A DNA stretch of 8,288 nucleotides, taken from positions 1-8,288 of the forward strand of contig CAYNGH010000148.1 in the NCBI GenBank assembly GCA_964396845.1. The letters are read 5' to 3'. Below, one piece after another: positions 1-6,223 of the stretch; positions within the stretch are counted from its first letter, which is position 1; the number at the start of each line of letters is the position of its first letter. Origin of the DNA: CAYNGH01 sp964396845 (GTDB lineage Bacteria > Vulcanimicrobiota > JAJTBE01 > CAYNGH01). Made by a program: the position numbers and the translations under genes. The notes under the pieces were generated by a model that was not told the DNA's origin, did no database searches, and was given only the letters and a program-made list of their open reading frames with translations.

Positions 1-376
1 AATACTTTTTCACGAAAAAGTTTCCCCCGAAAATAAAAAATGCGTAAGTCCTGTATAAAATCTATTTTGTTTTTTTGTATCTTCTTTAATATATTAATTT
101 TTGTCAATTCTCGTATCGGCAATTAAAGAAATTTACAAAAACCTGTGAATGTTTGTTTTAGATATATTTACCGGCAAATATAGATGTCTGCTGAGTTTAA
201 CAGATCCTATCCACAGAATGTTCAATGTTAATGGTTTTTTTATTCGATATTTCATTTAATTCCTGATTATCCCCGGTATCATGGTAGTTTGAGGATTTTT
301 ATTGAATTTACCTCCATGCCGTCAAAATTGCCATGACTCCTATTCTCCGGGGAATCGAAGCAGAATTGATTCAAAT
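1..376. other. A/T-rich non-coding region upstream of the ablAB promoter
   Basis: No open reading frame with a ribosome binding site, no tRNA and no recognisable riboswitch is visible. The region is clearly richer in A and T than the genes that follow. A short A/T-rich hairpin occurs at 4-21 (7-bp stem, CACG loop); it may be the remnant of an upstream terminator but lacks a following T tract. One DnaA-box-like nonamer (CTATCCACA, 207-215) stands alone and does not make an origin. A 14-bp near-palindrome at 342-355 lies just upstream of the promoter and is described separately. Confidence 0.6.
342..355. promoter_or_regulatory. Near-palindrome upstream of the ablA promoter, possible operator
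   Basis: ATTCTCCGGGGAAT is a 14-bp inverted repeat with one mismatched pair. It ends 21 bp before the -35 hexamer at 377, a position where an activator could bind. Short palindromes are common by chance and no second copy was found in the window, so a regulatory role is only a suggestion. Confidence 0.2.
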
Positions 377-405
377 TTGACATTCATGAACCAATGTAAT
401 ATTAT
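377..405 (+). promoter_or_regulatory. Sigma70-type promoter of the ablA-ablB operon
   Basis: A perfect -35 hexamer TTGACA (377-382) is followed after exactly 17 nt by TATTAT (400-405), a five-of-six match to the -10 consensus. Transcription would begin near 412, giving a leader of about 70 nt before the ablA start. The leader includes a small stem (TGTCA 423-427 with TGACA 431-435), but it is too short for a lysine riboswitch. This is the best promoter in the window. Confidence 0.75.
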
Positions 406-462
406 AAGATAGGTTTAGATGTTGTCATTTTGACACCAACTAACAGATGGATTAAAAACAAC

Positions 463-469
463 AGGAGGT
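463..469 (+). promoter_or_regulatory. Ribosome binding site of ablA
   Basis: AGGAGGT is a near-perfect Shine-Dalgarno sequence, 12 nt before the ATG at 482, which is slightly long. Its GGAG (464-467) can pair with CTCC (475-478), a 4-bp GC-rich stem around a 7-nt loop that could partly mask the site. The pairing is too short to claim as a control element. Confidence 0.7.
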
Positions 470-481
470 AAATTCTCCAAG

Positions 482-1810
482 ATGAGTGCAGAATCAAAAG
501 ATACAATCAACAAACAGATTGATGAAATAACAAGCAAGTGGCTCATTGAGAGCAAGAAATGGCACGACTGGGAATGGCAGATGCAAAATCGCATCACCAC
601 CATTGAACAGCTGGATCGGTATATGGCTTTTAAAATCGAAGACCGGGAAAGGATCCGCCAGACCATGGATGTATTCCCCATGTCTGTCACACCATATTAT
701 GCATCCCTCATGGATCCGTCAGATCCCAACTGTCCCATCCGTCGCCAGGCGATACCTGATGTCAAGGAGCTTGAAGTCCTCCAATATGAGATGGAGGATC
801 CCCTCTGCGAGGACAAGGATTCCCCGGTGACAGGGCTTACCCACAGATACCCTGACCGGGTGTTGCTTCTGGCCACAAATAATTGTTCCATGAACTGCCG
901 TCACTGCACCCGCAAGAGAAAAGTCGGGGATCAGGAACAGGCAATATGTATGAGTCAGATTATCGAAGGGATAAAGTACATCCGGGAAAACCCCACCATC
1001 CGGGATGTTCTCATCTCCGGCGGGGATCCATTGATCCTCAGCGATGATCGTTTGGAAAAAATTATCCGCCTGGTGCGGGCAATACCCCATGTGGAGATTA
1101 TCCGCATCGGAACCCGCATGCCGGTGGTTCTGCCTCAAAGGATCACCCCGGAGCTGGTGGAGATGCTGAAGAAATACCATCCCATCTGGATAAACACTCA
1201 TTTCAATCATCCCAGGGAAATTACTCCCCAGTCGGAAAAAGCCCTGAGATTGCTGGCCGACGGAGGAATACCCCTGGGAAACCAGTCGGTTCTACTTCGG
1301 GGAGTGAACAACTGTCCTGATGTAATGAAACAGCTGGTACACCTGCTGGTGAAAAACCGGGTTCGCCCATATTATATTTATCAGTGCGATTTGTCCCACG
1401 GCATCGAGCATTTCCGCACTCCCATATCCCAGGGAGTGGAGATAATGGAAAGGCTTATCGGCCATACTTCTGGGCTGGCAATTCCCCGTTACATCTGCGA
1501 TGCTCCCGGTGGCGGGGGCAAGATACCCATTCAACCCAACTACATGGTGTCCCAGGGGCATGGAAAAACAGTACTTCGCAATTATGAAGGGGTAATATCA
1601 GTTTACCGGGAGCCGGTGAACATGGAAGAATATCGCAAGCTGTGTCCTGCCGACTGCAATCTTTGCGGGTGGAAATGTTCCCGCTCTCAGGACGAGATTG
1701 ACCCGGTGGGAGTGGAAAAGCTGATGGTTCACGATTCCACTGATGTGAGTCTTATTCCCGAAGGAAACATCCGGGCAGCCCGATTTACCATGGATGAGGA
1801 TGAACAGTGA
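482..1810 (+). CDS. ablA: L-lysine 2,3-aminomutase (AblA/KamA)
   Basis: This radical SAM, PLP-dependent enzyme converts L-lysine to L-beta-lysine in the cytoplasm. Beside ablB, this is the first step of N-epsilon-acetyl-beta-lysine synthesis. The 442-residue protein carries the [4Fe-4S] motif CSMNCRHC (Cys135, 139, 142), the glycine-rich SAM region SGGDP near 179-183, and PGGGGK with the PLP-binding lysine at 347. Asp303 and Asp340 match the two aspartates that bind the lysine side-chain amine in the Clostridium subterminale enzyme (D293, D330). All these sites fit a constant +10 offset. Glutamate 2,3-aminomutases replace those aspartates, so lysine is the likely substrate. Cys278 matches a zinc ligand. 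The C-terminal cysteine cluster (388, 392, 395, 399) is richer than I recall for the clostridial enzyme and is followed by a tail of about 40 residues. The ATG start has an AGGAGGT site and its own promoter. The beta-lysine could instead feed lysine fermentation, but the ablB neighbour favours osmolyte synthesis. Confidence 0.96.
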   Translation: MSAESKDTINKQIDEITSKWLIESKKWHDWEWQMQNRITTIEQLDRYMAFKIEDRERIRQTMDVFPMSVTPYYASLMDPSDPNCPIRRQAIPDVKELEVLQYEMEDPLCEDKDSPVTGLTHRYPDRVLLLATNNCSMNCRHCTRKRKVGDQEQAICMSQIIEGIKYIRENPTIRDVLISGGDPLILSDDRLEKIIRLVRAIPHVEIIRIGTRMPVVLPQRITPELVEMLKKYHPIWINTHFNHPREITPQSEKALRLLADGGIPLGNQSVLLRGVNNCPDVMKQLVHLLVKNRVRPYYIYQCDLSHGIEHFRTPISQGVEIMERLIGHTSGLAIPRYICDAPGGGGKIPIQPNYMVSQGHGKTVLRNYEGVISVYREPVNMEEYRKLCPADCNLCGWKCSRSQDEIDPVGVEKLMVHDSTDVSLIPEGNIRAARFTMDEDEQ

Positions 1811-1865
1811 AGTTTCAGCGCATTTATTACATCAATCAGATGCAAATTTCAAGGAGTGATAATCG

Positions 1866-2759
1866 GTGTTGACCAGTCAGGATAAAGATAAAGTAAAATA
1901 TGGAGAAAAGGTATCAGTCAAACAGGAAGGATTCTCCCTGGAGGCTTTTGTTTCTCCGTTCAACAGACGGGTGCGCCTGGTGGATTACCAGGGCCCGCAG
2001 GTTGAACAGGTACCCCGGCAGTTAATTAAGATGGCGGGCCGATACGACTTTGCCACCAAGGTATTTGCCAAGGTGCCGAAATATCACGAGGGCCACTTCC
2101 TCCGGGAAGGGTTTAACCGGGAGGGGGAGATCCGGGGGTTTTTCGACGGCACTGATGCATCGGTGGTGGCATATTTTGATGATTCATCCCGCCAGCTCAC
2201 TCCTCCTGACACTGCCCGGGAAGAAGATGAGATTCTAAAGAAGGTTCGTTCCCAGAAACCCAGGCAGGGCGGGCCCAGAAAGCTGAAAGAAGGCTACAAC
2301 CTTGTGATTGCCGAGAGTCCCCGGCACTTTGAAGACCTGGCCCATTTATACACCCAGGTATTCAAGACATATCCCTTCCCCATATTTGACCCTGAGTATC
2401 TCGAGAAAACCGCCAGAAGCCATATTCTTTACGGGATTGTCTATGACGACAAGGGCAATGCCGTCGCAGCGGCATCCGCAGAGATGGATCGAGAACACAG
2501 AAATGCTGAGATGACAGATTTTGCCACCCTCCCTTCCCAGCGAGGCAACGGTCTGGCGGGGATTCTTTTGGATCGTCTGGAAGACAAAGCCCGGCAGGAA
2601 GGGATTAGCTATTTCTACACCATTGCCAGGAGCCGTTCCTTTGGAATGAACCGAGTTTTCCGTCTGGCGGGGTACCAGTTCACCGGGAAGCTGAAGAATA
2701 ACTGTTCCATCTGCGGACAATTGGAAAACATGTCCATCTGGTGCAAGACTGTTGAATGA
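1866..2759 (+). CDS. ablB: Beta-lysine N6-acetyltransferase (AblB)
   Basis: AblB transfers acetyl from acetyl-CoA to the epsilon-amino group of beta-lysine, making the compatible solute N-epsilon-acetyl-beta-lysine. The 297-residue protein has an N-terminal region (about 20-130) found in AblB proteins. A GNAT domain follows at about 145-290, with acetyl-CoA motif A as QRGNGLAG (225-232). Near the end, the sequence NNCSICGQLENMSIWCK is of the type typical for AblB. The GTG start at 1866 follows AAGGAG (1851-1856) with a 9-nt spacer; TTG at 1869 is a less likely alternative. It lies 55 nt after ablA on the same strand with no terminator between, so the two are probably co-transcribed. The gene order matches ablAB operons known from methanogenic archaea and some bacteria, where they respond to salt. 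The assignment is firm because both genes occur together. Confidence 0.93.
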   Translation: MLTSQDKDKVKYGEKVSVKQEGFSLEAFVSPFNRRVRLVDYQGPQVEQVPRQLIKMAGRYDFATKVFAKVPKYHEGHFLREGFNREGEIRGFFDGTDASVVAYFDDSSRQLTPPDTAREEDEILKKVRSQKPRQGGPRKLKEGYNLVIAESPRHFEDLAHLYTQVFKTYPFPIFDPEYLEKTARSHILYGIVYDDKGNAVAAASAEMDREHRNAEMTDFATLPSQRGNGLAGILLDRLEDKARQEGISYFYTIARSRSFGMNRVFRLAGYQFTGKLKNNCSICGQLENMSIWCKTVE

Positions 2760-2805
2760 CTGGTTCTACTTTACTTGTAGCTAAGCCACCGATGCAGATT
2801 CTGTA

Positions 2806-3894
2806 TCACTTCACCTTTATATGAACCATTTTTTCCTTGAGAGGCGGGGTATCTTTTTCCCATGGTCTGGAATATCGGAAATGCAGAGTAGTTTCTCCCC
2901 TACCCCGGGCTCGGAATTTCCATACTTCCTTGCCAGAACTGCCGGGCTTACCATCACTGGACGGTTCAAAGAGAAATTCATCTATTCTTATGACGGCGCT
3001 ATCCACCGCTTGGGCCATTTCCCAACGATAACCAGTGGTAGGATTTGAGTCCAGGAGTATGGTCAACTGCTGGCCGGTCACTGCTTCCAGATAAAGATCA
3101 TCGCCGGCAACATGCATATCCTTATAAGAATCGGTTCTGGAAGTCCACCCGCCATACATTGGGTTGGGCAGGATAATAAAATCTTCAGAAAACCGGTGAA
3201 TCATTGATTCGAGGCTATGCTCCTGAGGATCATAGAAATCATGTTGCTGATCCCCAGCCAGCATCAGAATCTCAAGGGACGGCTGAGGCTCTCCATCAGA
3301 AACAATTTTCAGAGTTCCCCCGGCCAGATCCCTTCGCCGGGCGGATTTGCTGTGATCATTTTCATAAGGCCCTTCTTTAAGAATAAGGGCATCATAATGG
3401 ATTCCCAATTTTTCAAGGTTTTTTATTGTTCCTAACTTGGCTTCACTGCTCCGGTTGGTGATGATAATCACCCGCCCTCCAAGTTCCCGGACTCGGTTGC
3501 AGAAATCCAGTGCTCCATGCAGAAGGGTTGCCTCGGCCCGGTTGCACCATTCGTTCCAGAGGTTTTTGTCAAAATCCCTTCCCATTGCCTGTTGCCCCAG
3601 AAACTCCTTTTGAAAGCTGATATTGGAAACCAGGGTTTCATCCATATCAAACACCACGCACCATGTTCCCGGTTCTTTGTCCCGGGCCAGTTTTTCAAGA
3701 CGAAATCTCCCATTGTCATATGCCTGACGGGTGCAGGATCGATATTCATCGGATACTTTCACCCAGAATACACCGTTGGAAAGCTGGAGCCTTGTTCCAA
3801 TATCTCCGGCAGAAACAGGCCGTAAGCTTAAAAGTGCCAGCAGGACAGCAAAGCAGATAAAGGTTGCAAATCTTTTTCCAGGTGATTTCCGCAT
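2806..3894 (-). CDS. Exported HAD-family acid phosphatase with C-terminal chagasin-type inhibitor domain
   Basis: The 362-residue protein begins with a signal peptide (RK-rich start, hydrophobic 9-23, likely cleavage after VSA at 29), so it should act outside the cytoplasmic membrane. Residues about 50-245 form a HAD hydrolase of the class B/C acid phosphatase type (compare lipoprotein e(P4)). Motif I is DMDET (Asp83 nucleophile, Asp85 acid/base), motif II is ITNR (Thr146), a motif III lysine is probably Lys183 (HSKSARR; Lys173 is the alternative), and motif IV is GDQQHDF (Asp215, Asp219). No lipobox is visible. Residues about 263-362 match chagasin/I42 cysteine-protease inhibitors in all three loop motifs: NPTTG (284-288), a Gly/Ser-rich loop GSSG (318-321) and RPW (343-345). 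The ATG has AGGAGG 6 nt upstream. It converges with ablB (46 bp between stops) and diverges from the gene at 4078. The phosphatase substrate is unknown; nucleotides are a family-based guess. Confidence 0.88.
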   Translation of the reverse strand: MRKSPGKRFATFICFAVLLALLSLRPVSAGDIGTRLQLSNGVFWVKVSDEYRSCTRQAYDNGRFRLEKLARDKEPGTWCVVFDMDETLVSNISFQKEFLGQQAMGRDFDKNLWNEWCNRAEATLLHGALDFCNRVRELGGRVIIITNRSSEAKLGTIKNLEKLGIHYDALILKEGPYENDHSKSARRRDLAGGTLKIVSDGEPQPSLEILMLAGDQQHDFYDPQEHSLESMIHRFSEDFIILPNPMYGGWTSRTDSYKDMHVAGDDLYLEAVTGQQLTILLDSNPTTGYRWEMAQAVDSAVIRIDEFLFEPSSDGKPGSSGKEVWKFRARGRGETTLHFRYSRPWEKDTPPLKEKMVHIKVK

Positions 3895-4012
3895 TATTTT
3901 CCTCCTGAAGAGATAGTTATTCTGACAGGTTCTTTTCCCCCCGGGCAGAGCCGATCCCTTTTAAACAGTAATTATTGCCAGGGAAACAAGATTCAGACTA
4001 TGTTGGCATTTC

Positions 4013-4018
4013 TATAAT
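4013..4018 (+). promoter_or_regulatory. Possible -10 element for the gene at 4078
   Basis: TATAAT is a perfect -10 hexamer located 59 bp before the start codon at 4078. The candidate -35 at the right distance (GATTCA, 3990-3995, 17-nt spacer) is poor, so the promoter is only partly supported. No comparably good promoter was found on the opposite strand for the divergent phosphatase gene. Confidence 0.3.
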
Positions 4019-4077
4019 CCTCCGGAGGAATTTTGGAAAAAACAGTTGAAATCCAGGATCAAGAGGAATAAACACCC

Positions 4078-4602
4078 ATGAACAAGACAGATAATAAGCG
4101 ACAGGCATTATTTCCAATTAAGATTCTACTTCTGGCAGGGGGGCTTCTATCGGTTGTTCTATTTCTGGCATATTCCCGACATACTCTCAACTCCGGCGCC
4201 AGGGAAAAAAGAGTATTCTCCCATGGTGAATCTCTTGCCCGTTGCAGGGAAAACTGCCGGCTGATAGGTGTAGCCCTGGAGATGTATGGACTCGACAATG
4301 ACGGGGTTTTTCCCGACGGCATATCAAAACTGAAGCCTGATTACCTGGAAACCATCCCCACATGTCCTTCCGCCGGTGCTGACACCTACTCCGGCACATA
4401 TCAGCATTTCCATTCTCCATCAGGCCAGCGTCGATTCACTTTCTTCTGCCGGGGAGATCATCACACCCGTGAGCCGAAAGTCTTCCATCTGCTGGGATAC
4501 CCGATAACATATGGTGAATCCCCGACACACCATCCAGAGGATTTTCCCCGCTTCGTATCAGGAGATGGCCTTGTCATGCCAGCCATGCAACCTCAGGAAT
4601 AA
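4078..4602 (+). CDS. Membrane-anchored protein with pseudopilin-like core, function unknown
   Basis: I do not recognise a named family. The 174-residue protein has a short positively charged N-terminus and one hydrophobic segment at about 12-31, suggesting a single-pass anchor with the rest outside. The stretch from Arg55 to Tyr107 follows a pattern seen in type II secretion/type IV pilin-like proteins of many uncultured bacteria: a CxxNxxxIGxALEMYxxDNxGxxP-like line, here with Cys60 in place of the usual Asn, then a Leu-rich turn and IPTCPSAG at 93-100. The prepilin peptidase motif (G before F-T-L-x-E) is missing, so it is probably not processed as a pilin. Cysteines at 56, 60, 96 and 124 could form disulfides. 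The ATG at 4078 has AGAGGA at 4062-4067. A 12-codon open frame (TTG at 4033) ends just before it at a TAA, so the coding region cannot extend upstream in frame. It is flanked by oppositely oriented genes and likely stands alone. Confidence 0.75.
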   Translation: MNKTDNKRQALFPIKILLLAGGLLSVVLFLAYSRHTLNSGAREKRVFSHGESLARCRENCRLIGVALEMYGLDNDGVFPDGISKLKPDYLETIPTCPSAGADTYSGTYQHFHSPSGQRRFTFFCRGDHHTREPKVFHLLGYPITYGESPTHHPEDFPRFVSGDGLVMPAMQPQE

Positions 4603-4626
4603 AAATACCCGGACATATGCCGGGCA
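4596..4626 (-). terminator. Intrinsic terminator of the PEGA-protein gene
   Basis: Read on the minus strand, a 5-bp GC stem (CCCGG at 4624-4620 pairing with CCGGG at 4612-4608) around a 7-nt loop is followed at once by TATTTTTATT (4607-4598). It lies about 45 bp beyond the PEGA gene stop at 4671 and overlaps the last codon and stop of the convergent gene at 4078-4602. On the plus strand no T tract follows the stem, so it should act mainly in the minus direction. Confidence 0.6.
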
Positions 4627-4670
4627 TAAAAATGACTGTTTTGTCAGCAGATCCCATTAACTGTTTTAAA

Positions 4671-5940
4671 TCAATTTTCTGTTTGTTCAGGGACCATTCG
4701 GATGTCCCGGGAGTTGTTCCTGCTATGATCCAGAACGATGGTGGACAAGGCTGGCCTGTATCCCGGTCTTGTCAGCCTTATGTTGTATCTGCGGTTTTCA
4801 AGACCGGTGATGGTAACGGGGGTAACCCCCGAGAGCCTGTCGTCAAGGTAAACCGAAGCCCCGGGGGGATCCGAGTTGACAAACAGGGTAGCCCTGCCAG
4901 CCTTTTCCAGGGGTGTTTCTATCTCAATCTTGTTTCCGCTTTGAATTTCAAACTTGGTGTTNNNNNNNNNNGTATGGCCTGAAGTCAGTCTTGGTAATCC
5001 GCATGGTATAACTTCCCGGAGGGACTGTGGCCCGATATTTGTTGTCACCGGCCTTTTCCAAACGGATCATCAGCCGGCGATTTGAACGGTTGTCCCACAA
5101 GAATGCCTGGGCTCCCTCCAGATCAGACTGATAAATAATTATATGGGCGGCATCCGGAGGTGGCGGTGTGTCGTCCTCCACTTCACCGGAATCGATCCTT
5201 GCAGTGCTCCCCCCTGGGGTGTCTGAAGAGCTGGTTCTGCCGACCCGGCTTCTGGATGGCGGAGGCCTCATTCCCACCATCTCTGCACTGGCAAATTCGA
5301 TTTTTGGGACAACAATACCCGGTATTACCGGTCGAATAAGGGGACGGGATATGGTTATCCGGGCTGTCGATTCAGCCTCAGGTTTTTCCTTGGGCTTTGC
5401 CGTGGTTTCAGCATCAGAATCGGGAGTTTCCCCGGAGAGATAGTCATCAAGGTCGGGAATATCCGGGCTTTCACCTAAAGGATCATAAAAAGACGAATCA
5501 GGAACATCTGTGGGTATCTCCGAGGGAATATCCCCGGAATCTTTTGTGGGTATATCCGTGGGTATTTCTGTGGGTATTTCCGCTGGGATCCCCGCAGGGC
5601 CCGTTGTTGACACATCCACAGGCGCACCAGGTATTGTGTCCTCGGGAGTGACTTCTTCGATGGGGTCATCGGGCAGAACTGGTATCCTCACCTTTTCAGT
5701 AGGCATGGGTGAAGATTCAGCCAGATCTAAACTCTCTGTGGTGGCGATGGGATCTTTGGCTGCTTCAGGATTCCCGGCGGACCTGAACAGAGTAAACCCG
5801 AATATGCCTACAATCACCAGCATTGCAACAACAAGAACCAGGACGGAGCTTTTGATAGCCTGGCTGTCCTGATCTTCCTGCTTTTTCCGTTTCATCCGTA
5901 CCTGGCGGATGTATTCATCATCTTTAATTCTTTTGGTCAT
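4671..5940 (-). CDS. Single-pass membrane protein with repeat linker and two PEGA-type domains, spans an assembly gap
   Basis: The gene reads from ATG at 5940 to the N run, then from 4961 to a TGA ending at 4671. Both flanks end on whole codons of the same product, so the real gap must be a multiple of three; with none missing the protein is 419 residues. A basic cytoplasmic start (KRKK at 17-20) precedes a strong membrane helix at about 32-53, with the rest outside. Residues 54-260 are low-complexity, rich in Pro, Glu, Asp, Ser and Thr, and include a tetrapeptide repeat of the (D/E)IPT type at 117-146. A first PEGA-like module starts near 265 and contains GSYTMRITKTDF (309-320). A clear PEGA domain follows (DPPGASVYLDD to NIRLTRPGYRP, roughly residues 354-393). 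PEGA domains are beta-rich surface modules often associated with Ser/Thr kinases or cell-wall structures. The Shine-Dalgarno is weak (GGAAAG). Function is not known; a wall-spanning sensor or scaffold is plausible. Confidence 0.85.
4962..4971. other. Ten-N assembly gap inside the PEGA-protein gene
   Basis: Ten undetermined bases split the coding frame formally by one base. The codon TAC (Tyr) ends at 4972 and AAC (Asn) begins at 4961, so both flanks are in phase if the true gap is 0, 3, 6 or another multiple of three. The run is therefore best read as a scaffold placeholder, not a real frameshift. Confidence 0.9.
5510..5593 (-). repeat. Degenerate 12-bp tandem repeat encoding (D/E)IPT units
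   Basis: Seven consecutive 12-bp units can be laid out. On the plus strand the best are GTGGGTATCTCC, GTGGGTATATCC, GTGGGTATTTCT and GTGGGTATTTCC; the three at 5546-5581 are directly adjacent, and the units between and after are diverged. Translated on the minus strand they give four-residue units (EIPT, DIPT, DIPS and variants) in the extracytoplasmic linker of the PEGA protein. The repeat keeps the reading frame, so copy number could change linker length without breaking the protein. Confidence 0.8.
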
Positions 5941-5995
5941 AGCTTTCCATCAAACCCTTTTTTCTGAGAATCCTCGTTGACAGTCGTGGGATATT

Positions 5996-6023
5996 CAGAT
6001 AAAAACAATCATACTGGAATCAA
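5996..6023 (-). promoter_or_regulatory. Candidate promoter of the PEGA-protein gene
   Basis: On the minus strand TTGATT (6023-6018) and TATCTG (6001-5996) are separated by 16 nt, four and three matches to the sigma70 consensus respectively. It lies about 56 bp before the ATG at 5940. The match is moderate and the region is A/T-rich, so chance is a real alternative. Confidence 0.3.
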
Positions 6024-6181
6024 ATCATCCAATCCATTGATTTTATTAGCCGGGACAAGAAAAAATCCTTCAAATCTCCGACTCCTGCAGATATACAACC
6101 TGATCCTGATAATATGTACAAGTTCAGATAAGATTTATTCCCGGAATAAAATAGGTTTTTATGGTTCTTAATGGAATAGAT

Positions 6182-6187
6182 TATAAT
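6182..6187 (+). promoter_or_regulatory. Possible -10 element for the PLD-like gene
   Basis: A perfect TATAAT hexamer lies 36 bp before the chosen start codon at 6224, which would give a leader of roughly 30 nt. The best -35 candidate at normal distance (TTTATG, 6158-6163, 18-nt spacer) is poor. If this is the promoter, an upstream ATG at 6161 would not be in the transcript, which supports the start at 6224. Confidence 0.3.
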
Positions 6188-6223
6188 AAAACAACCCCTT
6201 GTCCGGGCAATATGGAGGCACCT

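Larger units (their letters stand above)
5941..6223. other. Divergent intergenic region between the PEGA and PLD-like genes
   Basis: This A/T-rich spacer must hold the promoters of both flanking genes. For the minus-strand PEGA gene, TTGATT (6023-6018) and TATCTG (6001-5996) are 16 nt apart. For the plus-strand PLD gene there is a perfect TATAAT at 6182-6187 with a poor -35, and a perfect TTGACA at 5977-5982 followed 17 nt later by TAAAAA, which would give a leader of over 200 nt. An open frame of 64 codons starting with TTG at 5977 has no ribosome binding site or protein-like composition. Confidence 0.5.

Noticed and set aside
4..21. Hairpin at the left edge as an intrinsic terminator
   Set aside because: The stem is almost all A-T and there is no T run after it; the upstream gene is not in the window.
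207..215. DnaA box (CTATCCACA) in an A/T-rich region, suggesting a replication origin
   Set aside because: It is a single imperfect box with no cluster, and no dnaA, dnaN or rep gene is nearby.
412..481. Lysine riboswitch before ablA
   Set aside because: The leader from the predicted start site is only about 70 nt, far shorter than a lysine riboswitch, and none of its conserved junction sequences is seen upstream either.
719..1210. Minus-strand open frame of 163 codons inside ablA
   Set aside because: It is a shadow of ablA, which shows full catalytic-motif conservation in its own frame.
2761..2788. Hairpin between ablB and the phosphatase gene as a two-way terminator
   Set aside because: The stem (TGGTT and CTAC pairing with GTAG and AAGCCA) has a 3-nt bulge and a G-T pair, and no T tract follows on either strand.
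4617..4982. Plus-strand open frame of 121 codons
   Set aside because: It is antisense to the PEGA gene, passes through the N run and has no ribosome binding site or recognisable motif.
4948..5048. Frameshift or pseudogene in the PEGA gene
   Set aside because: The apparent shift comes only from the ten-base placeholder; both sides are in phase when the gap is a multiple of three.
5977..6171. Small plus-strand open frame of 64 codons in the intergenic region
   Set aside because: It begins with TTG, has no Shine-Dalgarno sequence, overlaps candidate promoters and has no protein-like features.
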